Notes: generated by a model not told the origin, from the sequence alone. 64,000 nucleotides of DNA from Saxidomus purpurata (GCA_022818135.1 JAFMSR010000012.1:14088264-14152263), one strand, 5' to 3'. Shown: positions 1 through 12,588, counted from the stretch's first letter. Numbers and translations are program-made.

Positions 1-1436
1 ATTGTATGGCTTTTAAGTAGCACAAGCGTCTAAGTGAAACATGTAGGAAGTGCAGAATAACTCCCACTTTATAGGAAAAATGGTGTGAGATTGATGTTTA
101 TAACTTAAAAAACAACAGTTTTTATCCACACCACTGCTTCTGTCGATTATAAACCGCCTTTACACTCTCTGAGGCATTGAATGAGACGAGGATTTTCCCG
201 TTAATCAACAAAGCATTAAAATAGAGAGAAATACTCAATAACGTCATTATTAATCACAAAGTTTCGGTTCAACGCCTGCACTATGCTCATTAGACAGGCT
301 TGCCTAATTTCGAAACATCCGTCTGAAGCCATCCGACAGTAGACAATCAAGTTCAATTAACTTTGCATGCAGTAACATTCTTTTGAAAGCAATACTTTTG
401 ACATTTCCGCAGTTCCCATATATAACAACACATGCCCACAATAAAATGTCAACACTCATCGGTTTGTCCAAGTAAAATATTTCTAACCTTTTCATGTAAA
501 TTCTTGTAGGAAGGGGGATACTTATAAATGGAATATCTTAGACTGAAGGCTGTTACAAGTACATGTACATATAAATTAAAATGTTATATAAAGGTGTTTT
601 TTGTAATAATAAACGCCCCCCTCTCATTCCAATCAAACGCTTTATGCCAAATGCACGCACTCTTGAAATAAGTCTCTATTTTTAGATACAGTGCGAGTTT
701 TGTTGTAAGTATGTCTTCTTGCAGCCATAAGAAGTATACTTTATATACAATAACAACCAATTTGTACAAGGCGAAGCCTGTGTTTTTCTATACGGCTGTA
801 AGAAAACACTTTCACTTTTAGCAAACATGATTCCTAGAAGATTTCTTGCTGGATGTTGTAGAATTAGACATTTTTAATTGGTATGAAGCAGTGTTGAACC
901 TACAGAATGTATAAAGCATCGGCCTTATCTCTTTTGTCTGTTTGAATATATTTTGCCCTGTTGAAACGGGATAAGATATGATTGGTTGTTTCCTCGCATC
1001 ATCGAAAAAATGCGTATTTGAAGAGAAAACCGAAATCTTCCTCAGTAATTTGTGATTGATCAAAAATATTAATTTGTAAAATAAGTGTGCGCTTGCATAC
1101 GATAACAAGACGGACCTTCAAAGGTAAGATTGATAAATTTTGCGCTCTGCATTTACACGTGGGAAACGTCCGTGTGTTTCCAAGTATGATACTATCTCTG
1201 ATTTTTAATATACTGTGTCAAATAATTGTACAGTATTGCTATAAATGCAAACTTTATCTTTTATAACAAATGTATTACGTAAGTAAAAGCAAACATCAGA
1301 TCTTGACTACATGTTAACCTAAAGGTTTCCGTCAATTAATGCATTGAACGATATTGGTTGTACATTACCACAGCACCAAAAAAGGAAACATTTTTATTGG
1401 TTGTCAGTAAAAGTAATGGCGACGAGTGGTGATATA
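1..1436. other. AT-rich non-coding sequence
   Basis: No reading frame here has coding character. The short open frames are A/T-driven and lack recognisable motifs. No RNA gene or clear repeat was seen. It probably belongs to an intergenic region downstream of the minus-strand receptor gene that ends near 7.3 kb. Confidence 0.5.
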
Positions 1437-2180
1437 CTAGATATATGTTGTCTAGTTTTAGGTCAGCATCTTGAAGGTCAATGTCACAGTAACATTTGCT
1501 ATAAACAATTATAGATTAATAACAGTTGATTTAGGGTCATGTAGTAGGTTTATTTGTCATCACAAGTGGATGTCTTATATAGATTTCTAGGTCAGTAAGT
1601 CTAAGGTCAAGATCAAAAGTGATCTTAAATTAAAAAAGTAAACGGTTCGATCAATAACGAAAGAGTAGTTGGCCCTGTGATCACCAAATATAGTACGTTT
1701 ATTGGTCTGGACTCATTTTTAGAATAGCAAAGGTCAAGCTCACGGTGACTTTCACTTTAAACGGCTCCCAGTCAATATTTAAAGAATGGTTGTTTCTAGG
1801 ATCACCAAAACTTAGTAGGTTTATTTGTCATGACCTTGATTTTGAGGTTAGTTGGTTGAAAGACAAGGTCACGATGACCTGAAATTGAGAAGCGGTGATT
1901 TATCAATAACCGAGAAAAAATTGGACCCATTATCATCAATGGGCTTTTTGGTCCATATCAATGAATGACCTATTTTGATTTTGAGGACAGTAGGTTGAAG
2001 TAAAGGTCACGGTGACATCGAATGAAAAACAGCTTCAGACCTGAGCCTTTTCAAACCCAAGAAACGAACTGTGTTTGGTTGATCAAAATTTATAGTCTTA
2101 TTGGTCCCTAAAAGTTTTGAGGTCAGTAGGTTGAAGGTCAAGATCGCAGTGACTATTAACTAGAAAAATATCAATGAGAG
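1437..2180. repeat. Degenerate tandem array of ~130-bp units rich in AGGTCA
   Basis: About six diverged units recur every 128-137 bases. They can be tracked by the anchor AAGGTCA(N)GTCAC/GTGAC near 1474, 1602, 1730, 1865, 2002 and 2133, and by the phrases 'ATCACCAAA', 'TAGTAGGTTTATTTGTCAT' and 'GATTTTGAGGTCAGTAGG'. The layout matches the tandem cores of mollusc interspersed repeats that I know by style; no database was searched. No protein coding is implied. The divergence between units suggests an old array. Confidence 0.7.
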
Positions 2181-3120
2181 ACGAACGATTGAGTGTAAGT
2201 TCCTCAAACTCACTTGGCCGGATGATTATTTGTTAAAATTTACCAATATATAACTGAAGTGCAGTTGTTCTTTGGTTGCTTATCGCATGGTGCAAAGACA
2301 TTTCTTTGATCTTTCTGCCCTGTTATACACTCATAAGAGTAGTGTTAATTAAATAAAGTATGCCCGTGATATAACTTATCACAGAAAAAGTATGCTTGAT
2401 ATATATATATCGCTGACAGTCTCAGTGCAAACCACAGCTTCCGAACCCTGGAAAGGTCAAACTGTAAACAAGAAGCAATTAAAAACAAAAAAGACATGTA
2501 TCTATTGAAATATGTTTAAATCTTTTCAATCTTAAAACTTAATATCTCCATAGTCTTCGAATGTAAATAAAAGAAAATAACCCTTTAATTTTTAAATGCA
2601 CCATTTTACTGGTGGGAAGAAAGGAAAAAACACTAATTGCTTTCCGTCACTTCTAATTATGCCTGACTCAGATTGTAGCAGTCTAAGGAGGTGTTGATAA
2701 AATAAATTCACTATTTAAACTATTCCTTTTGATCATATTTACTGCTTACCATACATTGAGTTCAATGCTTGTGAAAATAGATAACCTTCAGTTGTTTCAG
2801 CATTTTCTTCTGCAAGATCTGAATAGATTACTTTGATATTATCTAATACATCAAAAAGATCCATGATATGCATCCGCCAAAACCTGCTGAATACTAAAGG
2901 TGGGCAACGATTTAATCAAAATACAACCCTGCTACATGTCAACACAATCAATTTCTGTTTAAAATTTAATTTGAAAGTGTTGATAGAAACAAGTAAGGCT
3001 GTCTGGTGTAAAAAGTGCACATTTTGTTGTATTGGGGGTCAGACAGGATACTTATTTAGAACAAAGGGAAAGTTCTCTTAAATGTATATCAAATTTTCTT
3101 TTTTTTGTACATTCTATAAA
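2181..3120. other. AT-rich non-coding sequence
   Basis: Nothing coding or structured was found apart from a short TA run near 2398-2410. An 82-codon plus-strand frame at 2833-3081 has no recognisable motif, and its composition is that of the surrounding non-coding DNA. Confidence 0.4.
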
Positions 3121-3405
3121 ACAGTTATAGGATAGGATACCAGGTGTTATTGGCATATAACTGAATACATGTTATATAATGAAGCAATATAAAGGGAAGG
3201 AATGTAAAAAATACCGGCTTTCAGCGTCGATTTTTTCCACAGACCTTCCCTTTATATAGCCCTAGTACATAAATGTATTCTGTTATATGCCAATAACATC
3301 TCATTTCCTGTCCTATAAGTATAACTTATACCAATAACACCTCGTTTCCTATCCTATAAATTATGCCAATAACACCTCGTTTCCTATCCAATAACTATAT
3401 AACTT
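3121..3405. mobile_element. Foldback (MITE-like) element with extra copies of its right end
   Basis: The left arm (from 3121) is nearly the reverse complement of 3240-3322. For example, GGTGTTATTGGCATATAAC on the left pairs with GTTATATGCCAATAACATC on the right, and AAAGGGAAGG pairs with CCTTCCCTTT. The arms are about 80 bases with a central loop near 3200-3240. After the right arm, two further copies of its outer ~40 bases (CCAATAACACCTCGTTTCCT) follow in tandem up to about 3405. This is typical of a non-autonomous foldback DNA element. No target-site duplication could be fixed with certainty. Confidence 0.7.
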
Positions 3406-4082
3406 TAACTTTGTAGATTTCACTTTTGAAAGCATGACATCAGCGAATGAAGTTTTGTGAATCAATGTTACTGCAATTTACCTAAGGATATGGCACAACT
3501 GTTCACTTTCAAAGGGATTAAATAGCATGCAAACTTAATTTGACGGTCTGATAGTTTCAGATTGTTGTTTCTAAATCATAGGACTTGTGTATTAGCATAA
3601 TTAGCATAATGAAAGTGCTAAACTCAAACTGTGGAGATTAATGAATTAAATGAAATTGTCGGGTTGAGATGCTTGATTTCACATGATTTACGAAAACCTC
3701 TCTTCTCACCATTGAGAGCGTTAGAAATTTAAGGTATTATAACATCAATGGTGCGGATAAAACCTGTTGTTTTAAAAAGTAACAAACACTTATCCCACAG
3801 CACTATTCTTTTCAAAGTAGTAATTATTTTGCATGTCCAACATTGCTTCATTCTTAAGCTGCATAGAAACCGAGCAGGTGTCTGCAGAGTTCTCATTACA
3901 AATAATCATAGTGTCAGCACGCGGTTATTCCGCTTGTTTCCATATTGAATTGCTTTCAATTTTACGCTCTGGGAAATAAGACTTAATCGGAAACATAGTC
4001 ATACAGTACTGATAATCATGCTGGTGAAATAAAGTTTACAAAACTGTTTTCCCCTATTTATTTAATTGAAATATTGTAAAGC

Positions 4083-4196
4083 GGATGGGGAAGGGCTGGT
4101 CGGGGCGGTGTGTGGAGGGGGGGGGCGGTGTGTGGAGGGGGGCTGTGTGTGGAGGGGGAGGGCGGTGTGTGGAGGGGGGAGGGGGAGAGGGCGTAC
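4083..4196 (+). repeat. G-rich minisatellite (GCGGTGTGTGGAGGGGG units)
   Basis: About four copies of an 18-22 base unit, GCGGTGTGTGGAGGGGGG with small variations, make a strongly G-biased plus strand with many runs of four or more G. This is a classic potential G-quadruplex tract in an otherwise AT-rich region. An open frame through it (Gly/Gly/Val-rich) follows from the repeat and is not taken as a gene. Confidence 0.85.
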
Positions 4197-4199
4197 GAA

Positions 4200-5638
4200 G
4201 GATGCCATTATATTCTGATTTTAAATCCGCAACACTGTTTCCTGCTTTTTCATATTGGTGTATGAAATATAATGTGTGTGATTGATGAAGAGCTTGATAT
4301 TGTGTTGTTCAGGAATTTTATCTTATTTTGCATACAGGTGACAGGTGTGGCGTTAGAAGTTTCGTTTAGTATATACATGTAGTTATATTTCTTATAAGTA
4401 AATTTAGATTATAACTAATTAAATGAACACACATCGTGTTCAGGATAGCCCAACAAATAAATTTATATTTTGATTTTGGAAATGTATATCTTGCAATACT
4501 GTATGTTTAAACAATGTTAATACACTGTCGATAAAAGTCTTTAATCAGGTTCCTAGTAAATAGTGTTTATTTAAGTACTAATTTTATCTGTAAGTAGGCA
4601 TCCCTTCAGTCATATATGTACTGATATCCAAGTTATTATTATAAGAATCTTTCTTCGCCTAGGCGCTCCGATAAATCAACGAACATATCTATTGTAGCTG
4701 CGCTTCTTCTTCTGATCTCTAGACATCATGACTAGATGGTGCTAACGTAGAAACCCTGAAACAACATAGGGGTTCAAAACACTGTCTTAAATCTTTATGT
4801 TGCAACTGATTTATTTCGATAGTCCCGGAAACAGACGAAGCACATAGGCGATATGTACATATCCAATTAGGGTATATCTATTATTTCCTGTATCTGAAGC
4901 ATCTATGGGCTAATTCAATTTCAGACAAAATGCTGTTTTGATATGGGGATATAAATGTGAACATGAATCACAAGTGAGAATGGCGAAGCTCTCGCCTCTA
5001 CTATGCGTATTGGACTATGAAAGTGAACTTCAACGTAAAAATTTGAACATCAAAGTCAGATTTATTGAAAGTTTATCAGTGTTATTATGCATTAGCATGC
5101 ATATATATCTATATAAACTGTATATCATTTGTAGATAATAAGTAACATTTTAAATGGGTGTTGATAATATGGGACATATTTACAATGACTTCTAAAGAAA
5201 ATAATACACACACAAACAGGAACGAACAAGTACATATAACATTTATCAAGCAATTTCTACATCAGTCTATGTTTCCATCTTTACTACAACAAATAAATTT
5301 CGTTTTCATTTCACACCCTGGAAATAAAGTTTATTTGAAAAAGCAAACTATATTCAATGTGAAATTGTTAAAATGTTAGACCGTGAATTTTAAAGTTATA
5401 TATTCTTCTGATAAGTATGAGAACCTAATGCTGCCATTCCCTTCCAAAGTTACATGTTTGTGAACAGTAGCATTCTAATTGGACTTATATGTCAGTTGTA
5501 ATGAATGTGGTAATGCTGTTTCCTGTATATCCGTATATAAATTATATATGTTGATGTGATGTAAGGTAGTAAAAGCTATTTCGAAATTCTAAATATGCTA
5601 TATATAGAGCAGTCCTTTTAACAAAGACCCTGGAAGCA
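4200..5638. other. AT-rich non-coding sequence
   Basis: No supported gene or repeat. Short open frames at 4938-5138 and 5158-5379 have no family motif and are left out. Confidence 0.4.
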
Positions 5639-5640
5639 AG

Positions 5641-5728
5641 GGCCATAAATGTCAGTCTTTGAAATATGGTCCGTAAATGTCAGTCTTTGAAATATGGTCC
5701 ATAAATGTTAGTCTTTGAGATATGGTTA
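5641..5728. repeat. 28-bp tandem repeat, three copies
   Basis: The core AAATGTCAGTCTTTGAAATA recurs at about 5647, 5675 and 5703, a spacing of 28 bases, with one or two substitutions per copy. It is a short minisatellite in non-coding DNA. Confidence 0.85.
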
Positions 5729-6315
5729 TGCACGAGACTTAGACCTTGCTTTTACTTTACTATACTTGACATTTAATTGAAAGATTTCGTACATGTATAA
5801 ATAAAAATACAGTTGAGGCAATGTCATAGTATTTTCGAAAAAGAAAATTCAGAACTATCGTGTCATAATATAAATTCAAATAATTGAAATGGTGAAGCAA
5901 GTTTTGCATAATAATGATCCTTGAAAATTAGTCCACCATTTCTTTTAAAATTTCGTTTACTAGAAAACGCTTTCAAGGTTACATTTTTGTTATCTTTGAA
6001 TTCAACAGAAATAAAACAAAGTATTACAAATTGAATATGAAAACGTTGGTCTTTACACATAGAAAGTTTTAACTTGAAATTTCAAAAACAAATACTTTTA
6101 CCGTTTTTATAGACAATCTAGAAAATAATTATCATGACGAAATGCATTTCTCACATGATAAGTCTGAATGTTTTTCATTCGTAACTAAATAGCCATGTTT
6201 CATTAATTCTCTAATGTGAAAAAGATAATTCATGTAACTGGATGAATCAGAATTAAATATGTTTTTCGGTAAAAATGTAAACGTGCAATGTATACCATAA
6301 AATGAGGTTGTGTCG

Positions 6316-6582
6316 CTATGAAAAATTAATACAAATGCTAAGGTTTACATAATGCAATATTGAAATTTTGTAAGAAAAAACGTTATATAACTTATCAAAA
6401 GACGCTTTTATGTATGCAGATAACGGCATATCAATGCTAATAGCACCAGGAAATTGACGTAATTGACGCTTATCAAAATGTACAGGAAGCCGTTCTCTCG
6501 TTATAATGTATTGTAATTTGAAGTTATTTGAAGTCAACAATAGATCATCTATGTAGTGAATAATGACATTAAATTTGAACAA
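6316..6582 (-). pseudogene. Possible relic of a reverse transcriptase (YIDD motif)
   Basis: An 88-codon minus-strand frame starts with a hydrophobic stretch followed by HYIDDLLLTSNNF. The Y-x-D-D box with flanking hydrophobic residues is the catalytic signature of reverse transcriptases. Downstream residues (FDKRQLRQFPGAISID) sit at roughly the distance where an RT would carry its next conserved block, but they are not a convincing match. No other RT blocks, no LTRs and no RNase H or integrase were seen nearby. The segment is either a small, decayed retroelement fragment or a chance match. Confidence 0.25.
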
Positions 6583-7259
6583 TAAGTTACGTCAACTAAA
6601 AAGAAATAGTTAAATGCCAAGAAAATACATGGAATGTAAAATAAACACGTATGAACAGAGCATTAAAGTAATGCAAAATGAAGTTTATGCTTATTTCATA
6701 GAAACGTTTCCATATAAACAAACGTGTGTCAAGAAACAGCAGTCAGTACTTTCATCCATTTCTTCTGTAAGAAATACCAACCACAGTTTCATCACGGTTT
6801 TGTTCCTACAGGGTTAAAGTCACAGTCAGTTTGGTCAAACTAATGTTGAATACATTTCCTAACTATTTGTAAACACATTTAAGAGAAATAGCACTAATTT
6901 ACGTATGCTGCATTCTTCTTTTGAGATCTCTGCAACTACAACACAACTTTCAAGCATACATCAACCTCTACAATCTACTTACTTTTTTCTGAATAGTCAC
7001 TCTATTCAAAATACATATTTCAAAAATATTGGATGAACCTTTCGATAACTTCAGTTGACACTACACAAGATAAGAAAGACACTTGACACTTCTCCTTATC
7101 TTCCGATTCTAACCGTTTATACAGTTGCTAAAACTACGTCTTCTGTCCATTTCCCATTTCTTGTGACGTCTTTACCTTCTTTTTGATTCTACCGCGCACG
7201 TGCGCGCTGAGCTTTTTGCATATCACGAACCCTTTGATTGTCGGACATTATATTATTTT

Positions 7260-7472
7260 CTACAAAGTCGTAGACTCTTTAAAGTCATCAAGATTTATAA
7301 TCACTCTTTTACCGTTCATGTTCGGGGTACAAGTTTTGGATTCCTCTGGACTATCGTCTTTTTGAGCCGCTTCGGTCATGGCAGATAGTTTATGTTGCAA
7401 ATGTCGGTTGCCAATCTTCATATTGCGGTGTTTAAGAGTCTCTAATTGCGTGTAAAGCCTTCGAAATTCCTC
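7260..7472 (-). CDS. GPR158/GPR179-like receptor, cytoplasmic exon after the 7TM domain (terminal coding exon, gene A)
   Basis: Read on the minus strand, a pyrimidine-containing acceptor (TTGTATTCCAG) is followed in frame by EEFRRLYTQLETLKHRN, then MKIGNRHLQHKL. This corresponds to the conserved helix just after the seventh transmembrane segment of GPR158/GPR179 orphan class C receptors, where vertebrate proteins have a (D/E)EL(K/R)(K/R)LYAQLE...KK...NNPHLQKKR pattern (from memory of the family, not searched). The exon then gives an acidic, polar tail and a TAG stop at 7262-7260, so the coding part is 71 codons including the stop. This cytoplasmic tail is far shorter than in vertebrates. An alternative donor (GTAAAAG, just after ...NMN) lies about 18 codons before the stop, so an isoform could splice onward instead. 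The upstream exons should lie at higher coordinates on the same strand. Confidence 0.75.
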   Translation of the reverse strand, partial: EEFRRLYTQLETLKHRNMKIGNRHLQHKLSAMTEAAQKDDSPEESKTCTPNMNGKRVIINLDDFKESTTL

Positions 7473-7570
7473 CTGGAATACAAAATGGTTGCTGCTCAAG
7501 TTTAAAAATTGTTTTATTAGACTGAATAGGTGTTATTTATAGGTATGTCAAACAGAAAAACAATGGAATT

Positions 7571-7625
7571 ACAAATATACCAAGAACAAATGTACCAGGA
7601 ACAAATATACCAGGAACAAAGTACC
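7571..7625. repeat. 15-bp tandem repeat (ACAAATATACCAGGA), about 3.6 copies
   Basis: ACAAATATACCAAGA, ACAAATGTACCAGGA, ACAAATATACCAGGA and a partial fourth copy are consecutive. They lie in the putative intron just upstream of the terminal receptor exon on the minus strand. Confidence 0.85.
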
Positions 7626-7639
7626 TTTATACCTAAATA

Positions 7640-8785
7640 TTTTTGCTTTTAATTTTTATTAAATTTTCACTTAAGATAATTTCTGTTAATATTTTATTGC
7701 ATTCTATTGTACTTCATAACACTATGAGAAGTGATCGATTTGTAATACTATTCAAATATACACCTGACGTTGACAAAAAATCTCTCAAGTTGGTATTCCC
7801 TGTGTTTCATTTATGGGTTTTGCATCAGGCATGACATTCATGAGCCTTTATAACAATTACAGCCACATGGTAGCATTTAAACACCATTGTCAGTGAGATC
7901 AAAGCATTTTAAAACGAGCCCATATTCAATCATTTGAGTATAGATGAAAAGATTTCATTACCATGCCTGGATCTAAATATTGAGAATTTAAAAGCGATTA
8001 CAGAATTAGAGATGAATCGAACATACCTTCAGCCAGATCATTGACGCACAGTACTTAATGGTGACTAAGTGTTTAAGTTTGATTTGAAGTACTACAATAT
8101 AAGCATCAATTGTATAGACAGTCAGCTAGATCAAACACATTTCCCGTGCAATCTCAATCTCAGAAGTTGTATTCAATAAAAGAGGCTTTCAGTAAATACT
8201 AAGTATTATAGAACTGAAGAATAAAAGCACATCTAAAGTGCAAGGGAATGTTACGGTTACACCCTCATTTGATGCTTTTCTGTCAGGTTCAATGATTCTA
8301 ACACTGATCATCAATTAAACATAATTAAGCGAGGTCTTATGACAGTTTAACTAAAAGATATCTTTCAGATAGAGAAGCCAGTAACATTTTGGGTGAATCA
8401 CCATCTTTTTGAAAAACTTCAAGAATTGCATTTGTAGAAGTCCTTTCGAATTATTTTACAACTCTCTAAGCAGTGTTTGATCTGAATTTTCCACTATCTT
8501 TTTTTTAATTTTACACTTTTCAACACTAAAACTTGTGTATGACAGGTAAAAAATGATTTAAAGAAATTTTGATTAATTACTTACAATGGTCTGCAGATAC
8601 TCGATATAGTCAATGTTCGCTCTAACAGAAATTTTATTTTGTGATGCTGTGTTTTTAAACGGCATTTCCTCTCGATAGCAAAATGATGTTCCAAACTTGG
8701 TCTATTCTAAGTTTCCATATGTTGTTCTTAGATATAAATCTCAAACTACTGATTTAAATGCATTAACACGGTCGAATTTCATGTA
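7640..8785. other. Putative intron sequence, no exon found
   Basis: This lies upstream of the terminal receptor exon on the minus strand, so it is expected to be intronic. I looked for class C transmembrane motifs on the minus strand and found none. It is AT-rich with scattered stops. Confidence 0.35.
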
Positions 8786-8904
8786 TAAGTTAGTGTTTAT
8801 TAAGTCAAATTTTAACAATTAAGAAACCGTAATGTGGCGAGCGGTAGCGAGCGACCGGGGTTTATTAATTGTTAAAATTTGACCTAATTAACTCTAAATA
8901 ACTT
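8786..8904. mobile_element. Foldback MITE-like hairpin with CpG-rich loop
   Basis: The segment around GTCAAATTTTAACAATTAA (left arm) is followed, after a ~30-base loop, by its reverse complement TTAATTGTTAAAATTTGAC (right arm), and the pairing extends outward to AAGTTA/AACTT. The loop contains GCGAGCGGTAGCGAGCGAC, much richer in G+C than either arm. This fits a small non-autonomous foldback element. Confidence 0.7.
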
Positions 8905-8999
8905 AGTGTTTAACCTCATTTGACCTTCGAGAAATTCAATTGGTGGGTAAATGAGGTCAAAAACTACTAGCAGTAGTAAACTGACAATAGATCACATCG

Positions 9000-11251
9000 A
9001 CTCCCGTATTATTTTGACATGATTAATTTTGAACGAATAAAAGTATACTCATATATAGCTTACAAATGCATTATTATTGGAAACACGAAATATCATGTCA
9101 TATAAGTTAAAAGTTTTAGTAATGAGCTTTGTTTACATTCAGAAAAGAATGGGCAGTCTCCGCTCGGTCTGTCTTTGATCTTCGGTTTTTAAGACACAGT
9201 TGCTATTGTTTTGATACAGTTTGCACACAGGAAACATATTTATTTTGAATCTGGAGTTGAAAAGTAATTTAGTGTCATTTATTGTTCTCTTCGGAACATA
9301 CAAAGATGCGTGACAAAGCATTCTTTCCGACACATTTGAGGTTATCTACTGTTTGCAATTTTACACCCATGCGCGTGGGACAAACAAATGTCAACTTATA
9401 TTATATATCGTTATTTAAATTTCTGACTAGTAAATACGAAATATGCGTGACAAAGCTGTATTACCTCGAGCACCAGACTTCTTTATCATACATTTTGGTT
9501 TTCACTCGTAACACACATGTGTCAAGTTGAATCATGTTTGGCTTGCTGCTTTATTATATAGTGTAATTGCTTAGTAAGGAAATTATTTAAGTATTGAAAG
9601 AAATAGTGCATGTTTAAGAACTAGTACGAAGCGAGGTGTCATTGACGAAATTAATTGACCTAATGAAATTTGACTTTACCCTCGTGGAAAAAGTTTGAAT
9701 AGATTTTTTTGTTGTATTTCCCCCGACAACAACAACGGGGCAACATTAAAAACGTCTATGATATGACATTGTGAAACCGGGAAAGCAATTAATTTCATTT
9801 GCAGATATTAGTCAAAACATTTATTGCAACAGTAACTGAATTTGAGATAATAAGCCCGTTTTGTAAAGCTATTTTCGAGGGGATTGTTAAGTAGTTTCTC
9901 CTGTGCAAATTAAAACCTCATGCTTTGCAAGAAATTACTTAAAAACAAATTGAGCATGCGTAAGCCAATTGACTTCAAACAATTGAAGATAACCTTGTCA
10001 CATGTAACACGTGTAAAAGTCATTTCACAGCGGGTAGATTATACAATTTATGATCAAGTCGTTGAGAGAATTCGCTACTCTCCGTCTCTGCAAATGTATC
10101 GAAAGTGCTAAGAGTCGGTCATCTGTTTCAAATTAATAGATTCTTAATTTCAACACAGTTTTTTTCATGGTATTCTATACTTTTTTCAAGTCCTAATAAA
10201 GATCGTGACATTTGGATTCGTTTCGAAGGGATTGCACCAATGTCATGACACAGCTAGCGGACTTAACAAAAGCGCTGTGTTTTTCATTATTACGGAATTA
10301 TCTTAAGCTGTATATTGTCAGCCGCCTACAATTCAACATAATTTCTACCGTCTGCATACTCTGCATGAAACACAAAGTTTTGTCGGATTACGGCGGCCTG
10401 GAGATATTCTTATTTGTAATTACTGTCAATTAGATAGAAAACAGAGATAAACGTAATGTAGTCATTACCAGTGATCCAGTGGTTATTGTGATTTTTCCTC
10501 TTTTACACTCCGTCTAGACAGATTTGTTATTACTCTTCTGATTACAGAGTACATTTATTTTAGTAGGCAGTTCTTAATAAGAGAACTGGCCTTTCACATC
10601 CATATTTTGCTTTAACCACTTAGATCAGGAGTCCATTGTATATTCATTTATTGATTAATGATTGTCCCTTCATGCACACATGCATTGTTTTTCTATTGCC
10701 AGAATGACAGATGTGTCATCACACCGTATTTCAATCATTTTTGTTTGTTTGTACACGGGCACATAAAGTTAAACCAAAATAAACATCGGTCATTTGTAAA
10801 ATAAATTGACATATGTACAAATGTATAGTACAGTAGTTTTTCTATTCATTTATGTCCCCGTCGACAAATAAAAGGGTATAGTCTTGTACTATTATTCAAC
10901 GTACTTAACGTGTAATCGATCGAAAAATGTGATAATTCGTTTAATTACCTACCTCTAAATTTTCTGTCAAAAATACAGCCTTTATTCAACCTATCAGAAA
11001 AAAATATCTGTGGAGTATGTACATGCAATACTCACAGTGCCATTATTTGTAAGAGATCATACAATTGGCCCTTAAATACACAGGGCGTTAATAACGTCGC
11101 TTTTGACTCGTTCGTTACTACTTGTTTTTCCGATGACGTAAATAAAATAATGTCAGATACAACGCAGATTTCACGCTATAAAAAGTTTTTCTTCAGTTTT
11201 AAAATGACATTTTAGTTTAGTTTATTTGCAGAGTTATAATTATGATAAAAC
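9000..11251. other. Putative intron sequence, no exon found
   Basis: Several open frames occur (9139-9333 minus; 9282-9530, 9920-10111 and 10212-10433 plus) but none shows a family motif or a convincing splice context. The 10212-10433 plus frame contains two hydrophobic stretches but lacks the conserved residues expected for a class C receptor. Confidence 0.35.
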
Positions 11252-11393
11252 GGTTATTAGTATAGTAATATGATCCATAAGCCGGATTGACTCTCGTCGA
11301 GGTCGGATCATACTCATACTACGCACTCGTATGATCCGACGCACAACTCGACCAAATCCGGCATTCTTGGCCACGTTACTATACTAATAAACC
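11252..11393. mobile_element. Palindromic MITE-like element
   Basis: The ends GGTTATTAGTATAGTAA and TTACTATACTAATAAACC are inverted copies, and internal arms (CCGGATT...TCGAGGTCGGATCATAC against GTATGATCCGAC...CTCGACCAAATCCGG) pair over most of the 142 bases. There is a very short central loop near 11315-11328. It has no coding capacity. Confidence 0.75.
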
Positions 11394-12588
11394 TATCTTA
11401 TAAAGAATGAAGTATTTTGCATTTACTACACTTGTACTTATTTGGACAAGCGCGTTGTGCCTCGTTCTGATTATTTTGTTTGAAGTTATACACGAATAAA
11501 CTATTTGCGTATTTAGGCATTGCTCTACGTATATTTAGAATGAAGAGCCACTATGAAACATCCTAGAAAGAAAGACTGATATTTCCAAACCCAGACAACG
11601 TAATAGAAATTTTATTCGGACGATGTATTTAAATTATTCTTTATCGATTAGTTTACGTGACAGTACAGTACTTAGTTTGAATAAAGTAGTATCAATTCAA
11701 CACCTAGTTATGTCTTATAAACGATACGTGTCTAACAACATTTTATTTGTATCACCAATCCTACAGGAAATGTGTCTACCGGCGCTTATACACAAGGAAT
11801 CAGTTTATCTTTGGAAAAGTTATACTCCATATTGTATAATTGCTAGGCGAATTGTTACAGTTGCAGTTGCTATCGTTATTTGTAAAGATCGTGGTCGCAT
11901 AAAGTGACATCAACAATAAATCGTTCCGGTGCCGTAAATGTTTTGTACCTAATCATATTCCATAAACACATCGACATCCATTCAATAATGGATATAATAA
12001 TCCATTCGTGATAATGAAATATTTAGTAGTATTAAGAGTAAGTTTGATCTCGTATACTATTCAAACAACTATTCAGTGCATTTAAAAATGTAAAATATTT
12101 ATATTTATACCATGTATGAAATAGTCTTCTTTTGTACTGAACTTTATGTAAAAAGAGATACAGTACGTGTTCTTGACTTTGCCAGGGCAAACTTTCGCGG
12201 AACGGCCCGTTGTAGACACTTTTGGGTAATGATACCAATATCAGTACATGTACAGTACAGCACAGGCGGATTCCGTTTTTGCCGCGCTATAGCGCGGGAG
12301 GTTTTACAACGCGGGAGCAATAAAACCATGTCGCATCACGCGGCATATGATTGTATATGCGGCATCTATATGCCGCGTGTCATTTGCGATATGCGACAAG
12401 TACCATGCCGCGTGACGCGACGTAAAGGATTAAAATTTCCTTTAAAAACTAATGCCTTTTGCACAATGTACAAAATGTACATGTAATTCTATAAAAGGTT
12501 TTATAAGATATAATTTTATAGAAATTTTGCATGAGTTACTGCAGTTTGCTATCTTGCGAGTATGTTTAAAAAATAATTATTGTATAGA

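Noticed and set aside
10212..10433. 73-codon plus frame with two hydrophobic segments, considered as a receptor transmembrane exon
   Set aside because: It lacks the conserved residues of the first and second helices of GPR158-type receptors, is on the wrong strand for gene A and has no clear splice sites.
11623..11907. 94-codon plus frame, also open on minus over part of its length
   Set aside because: Both strands look equally gene-like and neither has matching splice sites or a known motif.
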